Shown: positions 25,647 to 35,069, counted from the stretch's first letter. The stretch: 59,239 nt of DNA from an uncultured Oscillibacter sp. (GCA_910586735.1 CAJUJW010000007.1:1-59239), one strand, 5' to 3'. Numbers and translations are program-made. Notes: a model not told the origin generated them from the sequence alone.

Positions 25647-27758
25647 CTATTTCCCGCCGGTGATGCCGGAAATCAGCTCCAGCAGGTGGTCGATATCCAG
25701 GGGCTTGGCCATGTGGGCGTTCATGCCGCTTTCGGCGGAACGCTTCCGGTCCTCGTCAAAGGTGTTGGCCGACAGGGCCACGATGGGCACGTTGGCCTTG
25801 CCGGGGTCCTCCAGGGCCCGGATGGCCCGGGCGGCGCTGTGCCCGTCCATCACCGGCATTCTCAGGTCCATCAGCACCAGGGCGTAATACCCCGCCGGGG
25901 CGCTTTTCACCTTCTCCAGGGCCTCCGCGCCGTCCCCGGCGGCGTCCACCAGAAAGCCCGCCTCCTCCAGCAGGTCCACGGCGATCTCCCGGTTCAGCTC
26001 GTTGTCCTCCGCCACCAGCACCCTGCGTTCCCCTGCGGGATAGGAAGCCGCCCGGGTCTCCGCCTCCTCCTGGAGGCGCAGGTTCAGGGACGCGATGAAG
26101 CGCCCCCCGCCGTCCGGCAGGGCCTCCACCTCCACCTTGCCCCCCATCAGCTCCATGACGTGCTTGGCGATGGGAAGGCCCAGGTCCGCGCCCTCGGCGT
26201 CGGCGGAGACGGTGATCTCCCGGCGGGAAAAGGCGGAGAACACGCCCTCGCTCAAGGGGGACTCCGTAGGAGAGCAGCCGGCGATGAAGACATAGGACCC
26301 ATAGGCCCTGGTGGCGCTGCGCTCCCGGAGGAGCAGCTCCACCCGGCCGCCGGGCCGCACCCGGCGCACGGCCCCCACGGCCAGGCGGCTCAGGGACTGG
26401 CGCAGCTTCGGCAGGTCGCACCGGACCCTGGGGTGTTCCGTCTCCACGGCGGAAAGGTCCAGCTCCACGCCCCGCTCCTCCGCGTAAGGCCGGACCTCGC
26501 TCCAGACCTCCCGGGCCAGGTCCGGCAGAACGCAGGCGCTCTCCTCTATATGGGCCTGGCTGGACTCCAGCCAGCTCAGCTCCAGCACGTTGTTCAAAAG
26601 GCCCAGCAGCTGGGTGCTGGAGGCCTCGATCCGCTCCAGGTCCTTTTTCAGCTTCTCCTCGTCGTGGATGTGCCGCCGGGCCAGGGCCGTAAAGCCCACT
26701 ATGGCGTTCATGGGCGTGCGCATGTCGTGGGAGATGTTGGACAGGAAGGTGTTCCGGGCGTCTCCCGCCAGCTTCGCCTGGGACAGGGCCTCCTCCAGAA
26801 TGGCGGACCGCTCCCGTTCCCGGCGAACCTCCTCGTCCACCGTCCGGCAGCCGAACATAATCTGCGTCACCCCTTCTTCGGGGCTGACGTTGACGATGAA
26901 AGCCTGGACATACTCCGGCTCCCCCTGGCGGAGGACCCGGTAATAGATATGATAGGACTTGTGCTTTCCCAGCACCTCCCGGATATAGGCAGGGTCCACC
27001 TCCCGGCGGAAGCGCTCCCGGTCCTCGGGGCAGATCCAGCGTTCCGCGTACTCGTCGGCGAAGCCGGTGAAGGGCCGCACCTGCAAATCCCGGCCGAACT
27101 GGAAGCCCTCCCGGCCGCTGACCCGGTAGGGCTGGATCACGTCCGCCTCCAGGTCCGCATGGAAGACCGCCTCATAGTCCGCGCTGAGCCCCTCAATCAG
27201 CTCCAGCCGGCGGACCAGCTCGTCGTTCATCTGCTCCAGGAACTCCAGGTTCTGTTCCGCCTGCTCCTGGAGCTTTTCCTCCAGCAGGGCGGCCCGCTCG
27301 GCGGCCCGGCGGCGGTGGCGCTCCGTGGCGTCGGCCAGGAAAACGTAGAACACGCCCCCCATGGCCGTCGTCCGGATGAAATGGCCGAAGTCCTCCGCCC
27401 AGCAGACGGTCCCGTCCTTTCGGATGATGCGGTACTCCACATAGTCCAGGTCGAAGCTGTTCTGGGCGATCTGTTCCCGGATGCTCTCCTCCACCTCGTC
27501 CAGGTCCTCCGGGTGGACCATGCCCTGGAAGGTCCCTCCCACCAGCTCCCGGAACTCCTCCTCGGTGTCGCAGCCGTAAATCTGAAACAGGGCGCGGTTG
27601 GCATAGAGAATCTCGCCATCCTCATTCCGGTAAATGAAAAACCCGCCGGGCATCTCGTCGGTAAACCGCTTAATCTGCCGGGCGGTCCGGCTTTCCCGGT
27701 CCCGGAGGTCTCCGCCGGAAGTGAGCAGATATTCAATCAGGCCGGGGTTCTCAAGCAT
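25647..27758 (-). CDS. Hybrid histidine kinase with PAS domains, degenerate ATPase and receiver
   Basis: A 703-residue cytosolic protein. Two PAS-type sensor regions (about 30-165 and 190-315) with a coiled coil between them precede a HisKA domain with intact H box SNISHDMRTPMNAI (about 344). The ATPase region (about 430-570) lacks the N-box asparagine (SRLAVGAVRRVRPGG in its place) and the DxGxG box, although the glycine stretch LGLPIAKHVMELMGG remains. The C-terminal receiver is intact: AEDNELNREIA, LVLMDLRMPVMDG, VALSANTF, AKPLD. It probably cannot autophosphorylate. The start has GGAGGG upstream. Confidence 0.88.
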   Translation of the reverse strand: MLENPGLIEYLLTSGGDLRDRESRTARQIKRFTDEMPGGFFIYRNEDGEILYANRALFQIYGCDTEEEFRELVGGTFQGMVHPEDLDEVEESIREQIAQNSFDLDYVEYRIIRKDGTVCWAEDFGHFIRTTAMGGVFYVFLADATERHRRRAAERAALLEEKLQEQAEQNLEFLEQMNDELVRRLELIEGLSADYEAVFHADLEADVIQPYRVSGREGFQFGRDLQVRPFTGFADEYAERWICPEDRERFRREVDPAYIREVLGKHKSYHIYYRVLRQGEPEYVQAFIVNVSPEEGVTQIMFGCRTVDEEVRRERERSAILEEALSQAKLAGDARNTFLSNISHDMRTPMNAIVGFTALARRHIHDEEKLKKDLERIEASSTQLLGLLNNVLELSWLESSQAHIEESACVLPDLAREVWSEVRPYAEERGVELDLSAVETEHPRVRCDLPKLRQSLSRLAVGAVRRVRPGGRVELLLRERSATRAYGSYVFIAGCSPTESPLSEGVFSAFSRREITVSADAEGADLGLPIAKHVMELMGGKVEVEALPDGGGRFIASLNLRLQEEAETRAASYPAGERRVLVAEDNELNREIAVDLLEEAGFLVDAAGDGAEALEKVKSAPAGYYALVLMDLRMPVMDGHSAARAIRALEDPGKANVPIVALSANTFDEDRKRSAESGMNAHMAKPLDIDHLLELISGITGGK

Positions 27759-28086
27759 GGGGCAGCCCTCCTTCCCGGTTTTTTCCTTATCATACCATAC
27801 TTCTGTCCGTTTGTCACGTATGATTTGACGCAATCATGGACCCCGGCGGGAAAGCGCCCCGCCCCCCGCCCCCCGGCGTCCCGTCCGCCTCCTTGTTTCG
27901 GGGGCTGCCCTCCCGCACATACGTTACATATATAAATAAAAACGCGAAGCATCTACCCATTCAATTTATTCGGATTTTATTCTGATATAATTCGATAACT
28001 CTGTATATCAAAGTTTTATTGAAAATTACAGCACTGGAACAGATTGGGCCTCCTGTTACTGTTAAGTTACAATCATGCATAACATA
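27759..28086. other. AT-rich intergenic region between divergent genes
   Basis: No ORF with coding character. GC content falls sharply from about 27920 to 28085, just upstream of the S-layer promoter, which may act as an UP-element-like or regulator-binding stretch. Confidence 0.4.
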
Positions 28087-28115
28087 TTGATTTTAGAAAA
28101 CCGCCGTGTTATATT
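28087..28115 (+). promoter_or_regulatory. Promoter of the S-layer protein gene
   Basis: TTGATT (28087-28092), 17-base spacer, TATATT (28110-28115). Transcription would start near 28122 and give a leader of about 140 bases. Confidence 0.6.
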
Positions 28116-28121
28116 CATCAT

Positions 28122-28250
28122 GCGGCACGGATGAGGCGGCGGTCCCGGGGCAGATACGGGAACGGCTAGCCACTGTATGTGCGCCGGAAAAAGCCGACGC
28201 GTCCCGGCCGCAAATAATGGCGGTGAACTTCCCGCTGAAACAACAAGGAG
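28122..28250 (+). promoter_or_regulatory. Structured GC-rich 5' leader of the S-layer gene
   Basis: The leader can fold with a closing stem between GCGGCGG near 28136-28142 and CCGGCCGC near 28204-28212, enclosing a TCCCG/CGGGA hairpin and a CGGCT/AGCCG helix. It contrasts with the AT-rich DNA before it. No known riboswitch consensus fits in full. It may be a stability or translation-control element of a highly expressed mRNA. Confidence 0.35.
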
Positions 28251-28261
28251 GATGTAAATCC

Positions 28262-31200
28262 ATGAAGAAGTTCTTATCCCTGGTCCTCGCGCTGGTCATG
28301 ACCATGTCTCTGACCGCACTCAGCGCCGGGGCCACCGAGTACAAGGAGCTCACCGACAGGGACGAGATCCAGTACGAGGAAGCGGTTGCCGTCCTGAACC
28401 GGATCGGCATCATCACCGGCTACGACGACGGCTCCTTCCAGCCGGCGAAAGAGCTGACCCGCGGCGCGGCCGCCAAGATCATCGTCTCCCTGATGATCGG
28501 CCCCGAGGCCGCCAGCAACCTGCCCAACAGCACCAGCCCCTACCCCGACGTTCCCGCCGGGCACACCTTCGCGGGCGTCATCAGCTACTGCAAGACCGCC
28601 GGGTACATCAGCGGCTACGGAGACGGGACCTTCAAGCCCGCCAACTCCCTGACCGGCTTCGCCTTTGCCAAGATGCTGCTGGGCGCGCTGGGCTACAAGA
28701 GCGACATTGAGGGCTTCACCGACACCGGCTGGACCATGAACGTGGCCCGGATCGGCAATGCGGCCGGCCTGTTCAACCGTCTGAGCTTCCAGGGTGCGGA
28801 CGCCGTCACCCGTGAGGAGGCCTGCCAGCTGGCCCTGAACACCCTGAAGGCCACCCTGGTGGAGTACACCGGCGGCTTCAATGTCACCGCGGGCGACGCC
28901 TCCGTCACCGGGGCCCAGACCCGTACCTATGTCACCAGCAACCAGGAATACGCCAAACACATCAGCAACAAAAAAAGCGGAAACAGCGGAAACGCCACGG
29001 ACAACCACTGGACCGTGGAATTCGGCGAGGAGCACTTCAAGGACCTGCGCATGAACGAGGAGCGCTCCAATGTGGACGACTTCGGCCGCCCCTCCAACGT
29101 GTGGAGCTACAAGCTGGTCACCATCGGCACCTTCGCCGTTGAGCCCAACTTCACCTACACCACCCAGAAGGCCCACAATGTGGAGACCGTCTCCGACGGC
29201 AGCAAGGTCCGGGCCATGGGCCTGACCGGCTACGAGGTGGACAGCAGCGACACCTCCCTCTATGTCAACGGCGAACTGATTGAAAACGCCTTCTCCGGCA
29301 ATAAGGAAAAGGTCTCCACCATCGCGGACTACACCGACAACGGCACCCTGGTGGAGCTGTATGTGGACGACGAGGACGCCGACCTGATCTCCCACGTGGT
29401 GGTCATCAAGACCCAGATGATGTCCGTCAAGCGCGTGGCCGCCGACTATGTGGCCCTGGATCGCGTCAGCCCCTCCAACAAGTCCGCCGTTCCCAACTCC
29501 GGCTACAACCAGGCCCCCATCCATGTGGAGGTTGAGGATGTCGAGGAGGAGAACGCCTACTACAGCCTGCTCTCCGACCTGAAGGCCGGCGACGTGGTGG
29601 CCGTGGTGCCCGTGGACGCCGACCATGACGGCGACGGCTTCGAGGTGGGCAAGGCCTACGTCCCCGAGACCGTCTCCGGCCAGCTGACCCGCGTCTCCAC
29701 CTATGGAAACACCGAGGCCGAGCGCCAGGCCATTGATGTCACCGTTGGCGGAACCGCCTACAAGGTGGCCCTGTGGAACAAGGATCTGGCCGGCATCAAG
29801 GCCGACGACATCAAGGTCACCCGGGAAGATGTCAAGCTCTACCTGGATGAGTACGGCAATGCCCTCCGGGCCAAAGGCGTGGGCGACACCACCGACTTCA
29901 TGATTATCAAGGGATACTATGACGGCCTGGTCAACAACAAAATCACCCACTTTGTGGACGGCTGGGATGTCAAGGGCAATGAAATCTCCCTGAACATCGG
30001 AACCAACAAGACGGTCTACGACAAATACTTCCGGGATATGAAGCCCGGCGACCTGGTGAAGTACACCAACGAGGGCGCCGTGGGATCCGCCGACTGGGTC
30101 CTGATGGACGGCTCCTCCGCCGATGTCTATGATATCGACACCTCCGGCGCCGGACACGCCGACGGCCTGAAGGCCAGCAACGTCCGGGTCAAGCTCAGCG
30201 GCCTGGCCGACCGGAAATACATCACCGAGGGCATCAAGTTCATCTATGTCACCTTCGACGAAGACGGCGACGTGGAGAGCGTGGAGGTCCGCGACCGGCT
30301 CCAGACCGTGGAGAAGAGCGCCCTGGACTTCAAGGCCAGCGCCGCCAACTCCAACCCCGCCGAGGCCTGCCTGAACAGCGACGGCGAAATCGAAGCCATC
30401 GTGGTGAAGCAGGAGTCCAACGACGCCATCTCCGGCAACCTGCTCTACATCCGCAACTTTGAGGGTGTGGACGGCATCGACGAAAACGGAAACCGGATCT
30501 ACCAGTACACGGTGGCCATGATGACCGCCGACGGCCTGGAGGAGAACGTCAAAATCTGGTCCGACAAGAGCCTGCGCCAGGGCGACTTCGCCAGCTACGC
30601 TCTGAAGACCAAGGAAGGCTATGAGCCCTTCTACAGCCTGAAGCAGCACACCGCTACCCAGAAAACCACTTCCGTCAATACGGCGACTATCTTCAGCATC
30701 GTGAATGAGGACAAGAGCCTGGTCAAGCTGACCAACTACGGAACCGAACCCACGGATATCAGCAACAACTGGAGCGCCGACCTGGGTGTGGGCGACGAGA
30801 GCAACGTGGTGGATATGAGCCGGGCCAAGTGGCTTGACCTCCGCTACCGCGGCGGCGTGGATTCCGTGTCCGACCTGAAGGACATGATCTCCACGGAAAA
30901 CCGCTATGCCAATGTCAAACTGATCTACAATGACAATGTGGACAGCGACGGCTTCCGCATGGTCTCCCTGGTCATCATCACCGGTTCTCAGCTGGGCCAG
31001 CCCAATGCTCCCGCCGACAACCTGAATACCGACGCGGGCTGGAAGCTCTACCTGGGCGACCAGCTGGTGGCCGACAGCGACAGCTACACCGCCGCCGTTG
31101 ACATCACCCTGGATCAGACCGAGCAGCAGGAGAAGTTCCGCGTGGAGGCCAACAGCCCCTACGCCACCGTGACCTCCGCTACCGGCGATGTGGACCAGCT

Positions 31201-31798
31201 GGCCTTCATCGGGGCCCACACCTGGACCGTGACTGCCCAGGACGGCACCGCCAACACCTTCACTGTGAACGTTGCCGACCGGCCCCTGAGCACGCAGTAC
31301 CGCTGGGTTGTCAAGGAAATCTCCCCCATCGCGAACCTGACCGGAAACAGCAACAGCGTCAACTTTGTGGTCATGGCCCAGCACCAGGTCAGCAATGACA
31401 GCGGGGCCACCTGGAGCCTGGTTGCCGACCGCTACCTGACCGCCGCGGAGATTCAGGACCTCCTGGATATCACTACCGACGGCACCAAGCTGACCATCAC
31501 CCCCGCCGGCCAGGCCGCCGTGGACTACGCGCCCACCCAGGACGCCCAGATCCGCCCGGCCAAGGGGAACCTGATCCCCGCGGCCCTGGCTGACTGCGAC
31601 GCTTCCCAGGCTGCCCTGTGGAACGCGGACGCCGGCTATGTCACCTTCCGCTTTGTGGATAAAACGGACGGAACCCTGCCCGCCATCAGCGCGGCCAACG
31701 GCGTAGTCGTGGGAGGCAGCAATGTCACCCTGACCGTCGGCGGCCTGCTGGGCACCAACGGCAGCGCCCTGCCCGCCGCCCAGGTGGTGATCGGGTAA
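28262..31798 (+). CDS. S-layer-homology domain surface protein, 1178 residues
   Basis: A large exported protein. The signal peptide is MKKFLSLVLALVMTMSLTALSAGA. Three SLH domains follow (about residues 30-80, 85-145 and 146-205), with ITGYDDGSFQPAKELTRGAAAK and ISGYGDGTFKPANSLTG as clear repeat cores (20-residue cores of these are diagnostic). The rest is a long Asp/Gly/Val-rich beta-type region without recognised domains. AAGGAGG precedes the ATG, and the gene has its own strong promoter, leader and terminator. These features, with low rare-codon use, fit a major cell-surface protein. SLH domains bind the secondary wall polymer. Confidence 0.88.
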   Translation: MKKFLSLVLALVMTMSLTALSAGATEYKELTDRDEIQYEEAVAVLNRIGIITGYDDGSFQPAKELTRGAAAKIIVSLMIGPEAASNLPNSTSPYPDVPAGHTFAGVISYCKTAGYISGYGDGTFKPANSLTGFAFAKMLLGALGYKSDIEGFTDTGWTMNVARIGNAAGLFNRLSFQGADAVTREEACQLALNTLKATLVEYTGGFNVTAGDASVTGAQTRTYVTSNQEYAKHISNKKSGNSGNATDNHWTVEFGEEHFKDLRMNEERSNVDDFGRPSNVWSYKLVTIGTFAVEPNFTYTTQKAHNVETVSDGSKVRAMGLTGYEVDSSDTSLYVNGELIENAFSGNKEKVSTIADYTDNGTLVELYVDDEDADLISHVVVIKTQMMSVKRVAADYVALDRVSPSNKSAVPNSGYNQAPIHVEVEDVEEENAYYSLLSDLKAGDVVAVVPVDADHDGDGFEVGKAYVPETVSGQLTRVSTYGNTEAERQAIDVTVGGTAYKVALWNKDLAGIKADDIKVTREDVKLYLDEYGNALRAKGVGDTTDFMIIKGYYDGLVNNKITHFVDGWDVKGNEISLNIGTNKTVYDKYFRDMKPGDLVKYTNEGAVGSADWVLMDGSSADVYDIDTSGAGHADGLKASNVRVKLSGLADRKYITEGIKFIYVTFDEDGDVESVEVRDRLQTVEKSALDFKASAANSNPAEACLNSDGEIEAIVVKQESNDAISGNLLYIRNFEGVDGIDENGNRIYQYTVAMMTADGLEENVKIWSDKSLRQGDFASYALKTKEGYEPFYSLKQHTATQKTTSVNTATIFSIVNEDKSLVKLTNYGTEPTDISNNWSADLGVGDESNVVDMSRAKWLDLRYRGGVDSVSDLKDMISTENRYANVKLIYNDNVDSDGFRMVSLVIITGSQLGQPNAPADNLNTDAGWKLYLGDQLVADSDSYTAAVDITLDQTEQQEKFRVEANSPYATVTSATGDVDQLAFIGAHTWTVTAQDGTANTFTVNVADRPLSTQYRWVVKEISPIANLTGNSNSVNFVVMAQHQVSNDSGATWSLVADRYLTAAEIQDLLDITTDGTKLTITPAGQAAVDYAPTQDAQIRPAKGNLIPAALADCDASQAALWNADAGYVTFRFVDKTDGTLPAISAANGVVVGGSNVTLTVGGLLGTNGSALPAAQVVIG

Positions 31799-31841
31799 AC
31801 CGAACCCCAAGCGCCCCGGGCCAAGTCCCGAGGATACCAAG

Positions 31842-31880
31842 AGAGCGGCCCGCCCCTTTCGGGGCGGGCCGCTCTTGTGT
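31842..31880 (+). terminator. Very strong terminator after the S-layer gene
   Basis: Perfect 15-bp GC-rich stem (31842-31856 with 31861-31875), loop TTTC, then TGTGTTCT. Confidence 0.88.
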
Positions 31881-31903
31881 TCTCCATCGAATTGTGGTAT
31901 ACT
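31875..31903 (+). promoter_or_regulatory. Promoter of the YjdF-like membrane protein gene
   Basis: TTGTGT (31875-31880), 17-base spacer, TATACT (31898-31903). The -35 box abuts the terminator stem of the previous gene. Confidence 0.55.
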
Positions 31904-31963
31904 GTTAATTTAAAACCGGCGGCGGCAGCCGCAAGTCAACAGTCCCAAAAAAAGGAGGTCCCC

Positions 31964-32851
31964 ATGTCCAAGCTCAGCAAGCAAGACCGAAAACGAGCCC
32001 GGCAGCGGGAGAAGAAGAGCTTCCGCCAGGCCATGGTGAAGGAGCTGCGGGAGCACAAAAGCTCCTTCATCGTCTTTTACACTCTGCGGCTCCTGGTCAT
32101 CGTCATCTTCGTCCGCCAGCTTTTCAACGGCGGCTATGAATCCGCCTTCTACTGCGCCCTGGCCTACCTGCTCCTCTACGTCCCCAGCTGGATTCAGGTG
32201 AAGTTCCACATCGAGCTGCCCCCCGCCCTGGAGATCACCGTCCTCTGCTTCATCTACGCCGCCGAGGTCCTGGGGGAGGTCAACGCCTTCTACGTGGTCG
32301 TCCCCCACTGGGACACCATGCTCCACACCCTCAACGGCTTCCTGGCCGCCGCCGTGGGCTTCGCCATGGTGGTGCTCCTCAACGACGACGAGCGCCTCAC
32401 CTTCGACCTCTCTCCCGTCTTCCTGGCCCTGGTGGCCTTCTGCTTCTCCATGACCATCGGCGTCCTCTGGGAGTTCTTCGAGTTCGGCATGGACTGGTTT
32501 TTCCACACGGACATGCAGCGGGACACGGTGGTCAGCGCCATCTACTCCGCCAGCCTGGACGCCACCCGGTCCAACAAAGTCGTGGCCATGCAGGGCATCC
32601 AGGAGGTCCTGGTCAACGGCGAGAGCCTGGGCCTGGGAGGCTATCTGGACATCGGCCTCATCGACACCATGAAGGACTTGTTTGTCAACTTCATCGGGGC
32701 GGCGGTCTTCTCCGTCACCGGCTTTTTCTACGCCAAGAGCAAGGGCAAAAAGCGCACGGCGGCCCAGGGCTTCGTCCCCAGCCGGAAGACGGCGGACCGG
32801 GACTACCTCAACCAGGCCCGGGAGAAAAACGCGGACAAGCCAGAGTCCTGA
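31964..32851 (+). CDS. YjdF/DUF2238-like membrane protein
   Basis: A 295-residue protein. A basic N-terminus is followed by about seven hydrophobic helices, with the family-like motif PHWDTMLHTLNGFLAAAVGF and a later GVLWEFFEFGMDW. A basic tail (KSKGKKRTAAQ) ends the protein. AAGGAGG lies five bases before the ATG. Function unknown. It precedes the metal-chaperone pair, but a separate promoter lies between them. Confidence 0.72.
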   Translation: MSKLSKQDRKRARQREKKSFRQAMVKELREHKSSFIVFYTLRLLVIVIFVRQLFNGGYESAFYCALAYLLLYVPSWIQVKFHIELPPALEITVLCFIYAAEVLGEVNAFYVVVPHWDTMLHTLNGFLAAAVGFAMVVLLNDDERLTFDLSPVFLALVAFCFSMTIGVLWEFFEFGMDWFFHTDMQRDTVVSAIYSASLDATRSNKVVAMQGIQEVLVNGESLGLGGYLDIGLIDTMKDLFVNFIGAAVFSVTGFFYAKSKGKKRTAAQGFVPSRKTADRDYLNQAREKNADKPES

Positions 32852-32876
32852 CTTCTGTAAAATTTTTGTAACCGGG

Positions 32877-32904
32877 TTGCTTTTTGGAAATTCGGTGATA
32901 TGAT
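32877..32904 (+). promoter_or_regulatory. Promoter of the CobW pair
   Basis: TTGCTT (32877-32882), 16-base spacer, TATGAT (32899-32904). No clear Zur palindrome was found nearby. Confidence 0.5.
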
Positions 32905-32941
32905 ATGTGCGTAATCAATAAAAAGCAAAGGACTTGATACC

Positions 32942-34087
32942 ATGACAAAAATTGACATTATCTCCGGCTTCCTGGGAGCTGGTAAAACCACCCTCATCAA
33001 GAAACTGCTGGCGGAGGCCTACCAGGGGGAAAAGCTGGTCCTCATCGAAAACGAGTTCGGCGAGATCAGCATCGACGGCGGCTTTCTGAAGGAGTCCGGC
33101 GTCCAGGTCTCCGAGATGTCCTCCGGCTGCATCTGCTGCTCCCTGGTGGGAGACTTCAACAAGGCGTTGAAGGACGTGGCCGCCCAGTTCCAGCCGGACC
33201 GCATCCTCATTGAGCCCTCCGGCGTGGGCAAGCTCTCCGACGTGATTGTGGCCGTGGAGAACACCGCGGCGGAGGCGGGAACCATGCGGCTCAACAGCTT
33301 CGTCACCGTGGCGGACGCCTCCAAGGTGAAGGTCTATATGAAAAACTTCGGCGAGTTCTACAACAACCAGATCGAGTCCGCCGGGACCATCGTCCTCTCC
33401 CGGACCCAGAAGCTGAGCCAGGAGAAGCTGGAGGCCGCCGTGGCAATGCTCCGGGAGAAGAATCCGGACGCCGCCATCCTCACCACTCCCTGGGACGACC
33501 TGAACGGAAAGACCATCCTCACCGCCATTGAGAAGGTCTCCCTGGCAGACGAGCTCCTGGCGAAGATGCGGGCCGAGCACGAGGCCGAGGAGGCGGAACA
33601 CGCCCACCACCACCATGACCACGAGGGCCATGGGGACCATGAGCACCATCATGACCACGGGGACCACGAGGCCCACGAGCACCACCACGACCACGGGGAC
33701 CATGAGGCCCACGAGCACCACCACGACCATGAGGGCCATGAGCACCATCACGACCATGACCACGAGTGCGACGACCCCAGCTGCTCCTGCCACGACCACC
33801 ATCACCACCACGCCGACGAGGTTTTCACCTCCTGGGGCAAGGAGACTCCCAAGGCTTTCACCCAGGCGGGCATTGAGAAAATTCTCTCCGCCCTGGACTC
33901 CGGCGAATACGGAAATATCCTCCGGGCCAAGGGCATTGTGAACGGCGAGGACGGGGCCTGGATTGAGTTTGACTACGTGCCCGAGGAGCACGAGGTCCGC
34001 CCCGGGCATCCCGATTACACGGGCCGTCTCTGCGTCATCGGCGCGGAGCTGAAGGAAGACAAGCTCTCGGGACTCTTCGGCCTGTAA
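32942..34087 (+). CDS. CobW/COG0523 GTP-dependent metal chaperone with His-rich insert
   Basis: A 381-residue cytosolic GTPase of the COG0523 (G3E) family that delivers metals such as zinc to client proteins. Walker A is GFLGAGKTT (residues 9-17), the metal motif CICC is in SGCICCSLVGD (about 60-70), and the guanine-binding region and IEPSGVGKLSDV follow. Residues about 220-290 hold a His/Asp/Glu-rich metal-binding run made of 12-residue repeats. A CobW C-terminal domain ends the protein. It is followed by a second P-loop protein after 25 bases. Confidence 0.9.
   Translation: MTKIDIISGFLGAGKTTLIKKLLAEAYQGEKLVLIENEFGEISIDGGFLKESGVQVSEMSSGCICCSLVGDFNKALKDVAAQFQPDRILIEPSGVGKLSDVIVAVENTAAEAGTMRLNSFVTVADASKVKVYMKNFGEFYNNQIESAGTIVLSRTQKLSQEKLEAAVAMLREKNPDAAILTTPWDDLNGKTILTAIEKVSLADELLAKMRAEHEAEEAEHAHHHHDHEGHGDHEHHHDHGDHEAHEHHHDHGDHEAHEHHHDHEGHEHHHDHDHECDDPSCSCHDHHHHHADEVFTSWGKETPKAFTQAGIEKILSALDSGEYGNILRAKGIVNGEDGAWIEFDYVPEEHEVRPGHPDYTGRLCVIGAELKEDKLSGLFGL
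33600..33815 (+). repeat. In-frame His-rich coding tandem repeat
   Basis: Codes for repeated HHDHGDHEAHEH-type units. Two adjacent 36-base units (33662-33697 and 33698-33733) differ at only a few positions, with further partial units on both sides. Such repeats can change copy number and so tune metal-binding capacity. Confidence 0.8.
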
Positions 34088-34112
34088 GCCAGGAAAGGAA
34101 ACGCGCTTTACA

Positions 34113-35042
34113 ATGGATATACCCGTTTATCTGGTGGCCGGATTCCTGGACTCCGGCAAAACCAATTTCATCAACGGCGTCCTGGAGGACGGCTTCGCCC
34201 GCCAGGACAGGACCCTCCTCCTCCGCTGCGAGGAGGGGGAGGAGGAGTACAACCCCAAGGCTCTAGACAACGTCACCGTAGTGGACATCGAGGACGAGGC
34301 GGACCTGACCTGCTCCCGGATGAAGGAGCTGGAGAAGAAATACCGGCCCAAGCAGGTCCTCATTGAGTACAACGGCATGTGGCAGATGGAGCGCTTGTAC
34401 CGGGAGGTCCTCCCCGCCAACTGGGTGCTCTATCAGATCATGACCTTCGTGGAGGCCGGGACCTTCGATCTGTACGCCAAGAACATGGGCCAGCTGATGA
34501 TGGAGAAAATCACCAACGCGGACCTGCTGGTCTTCAACCGGGCCACGCCGGAGCTGCGGGAGGCCCTGCGGAAGCGGAATCTCCGCATGGTGAACCGCCG
34601 GGCGGACATCTACTTTGAGAACGTGGACGGCTCCAGCGAGGACTACCTCACCGGGGACGAGTGCCCCTTCGACCTGAACCAGCCTGTGGTGGACATCCCC
34701 GACGACGACTTCGGCGTCTGGTACGTGGATGTCATGGACCACCCGGACCGCTGGGCGGGGAAGGAGGTCCACATGAAGCTGCTCATGTGCCACTCGAAAA
34801 AATACCCCGGCATCCACTGCCCCGGCCGCTTCGCCATGGTCTGCTGTGAGAACGACATCCAGTTCCTGGGACTGGTGGCCAAGGGCATGGGCCTGAAGGA
34901 CTACAACAACCGGGACTGGGTGGAGGTTACTGTCCGCATGGCGGTGGAGAACCACGACGCCTACCAGGGCAAGGGTCCGGTGATGCACGTGCTGAGCATC
35001 GCCCCCTGCGCCAAGCCCGCCCAGGACGTGGTGACCTTCTGA
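34113..35042 (+). CDS. CobW-like P-loop protein with DUF1980/YcgQ-like C-terminal domain
   Basis: A 309-residue protein. Walker A is GFLDSGKTN (about residues 10-18). The usual CxCC motif is absent: the matching region reads LLLRCEEGEEEY. The C-terminal third (VHMKLLMCHSKKYPGIHCPG..AMVCCENDIQFLG) resembles the DUF1980/TIGR03943 domain of the YcgQ family. The fusion of a G3E GTPase with this domain, coupled to a canonical CobW protein, suggests one metal-handling operon. Substrate metal is not shown by sequence; zinc is the most common case. Confidence 0.8.
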   Translation: MDIPVYLVAGFLDSGKTNFINGVLEDGFARQDRTLLLRCEEGEEEYNPKALDNVTVVDIEDEADLTCSRMKELEKKYRPKQVLIEYNGMWQMERLYREVLPANWVLYQIMTFVEAGTFDLYAKNMGQLMMEKITNADLLVFNRATPELREALRKRNLRMVNRRADIYFENVDGSSEDYLTGDECPFDLNQPVVDIPDDDFGVWYVDVMDHPDRWAGKEVHMKLLMCHSKKYPGIHCPGRFAMVCCENDIQFLGLVAKGMGLKDYNNRDWVEVTVRMAVENHDAYQGKGPVMHVLSIAPCAKPAQDVVTF

Positions 35043-35069
35043 TACGGTCTGTAATAAATTGGAAAAAGG

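Noticed and set aside
28150..28200. Possible cobalamin riboswitch before the S-layer gene (GGGAA, AGCCACTGT and AAGCC blocks)
   Set aside because: The blocks are too close together, the GGTGAAA core and the full B12 box are missing, and the leader is about half the needed length. An S-layer gene would also be an odd target.
28274..31840. Open frame of 1188 codons antisense to the S-layer gene
   Set aside because: Caused by codon bias of the GC-rich sense gene; the translation is low-complexity Gly/Val/His/Leu without motifs. It even includes the terminator region.
33600..33815. CRISPR-like array
   Set aside because: The periodic sequence is an in-frame His-rich coding repeat without unique spacers, and no cas genes are present.
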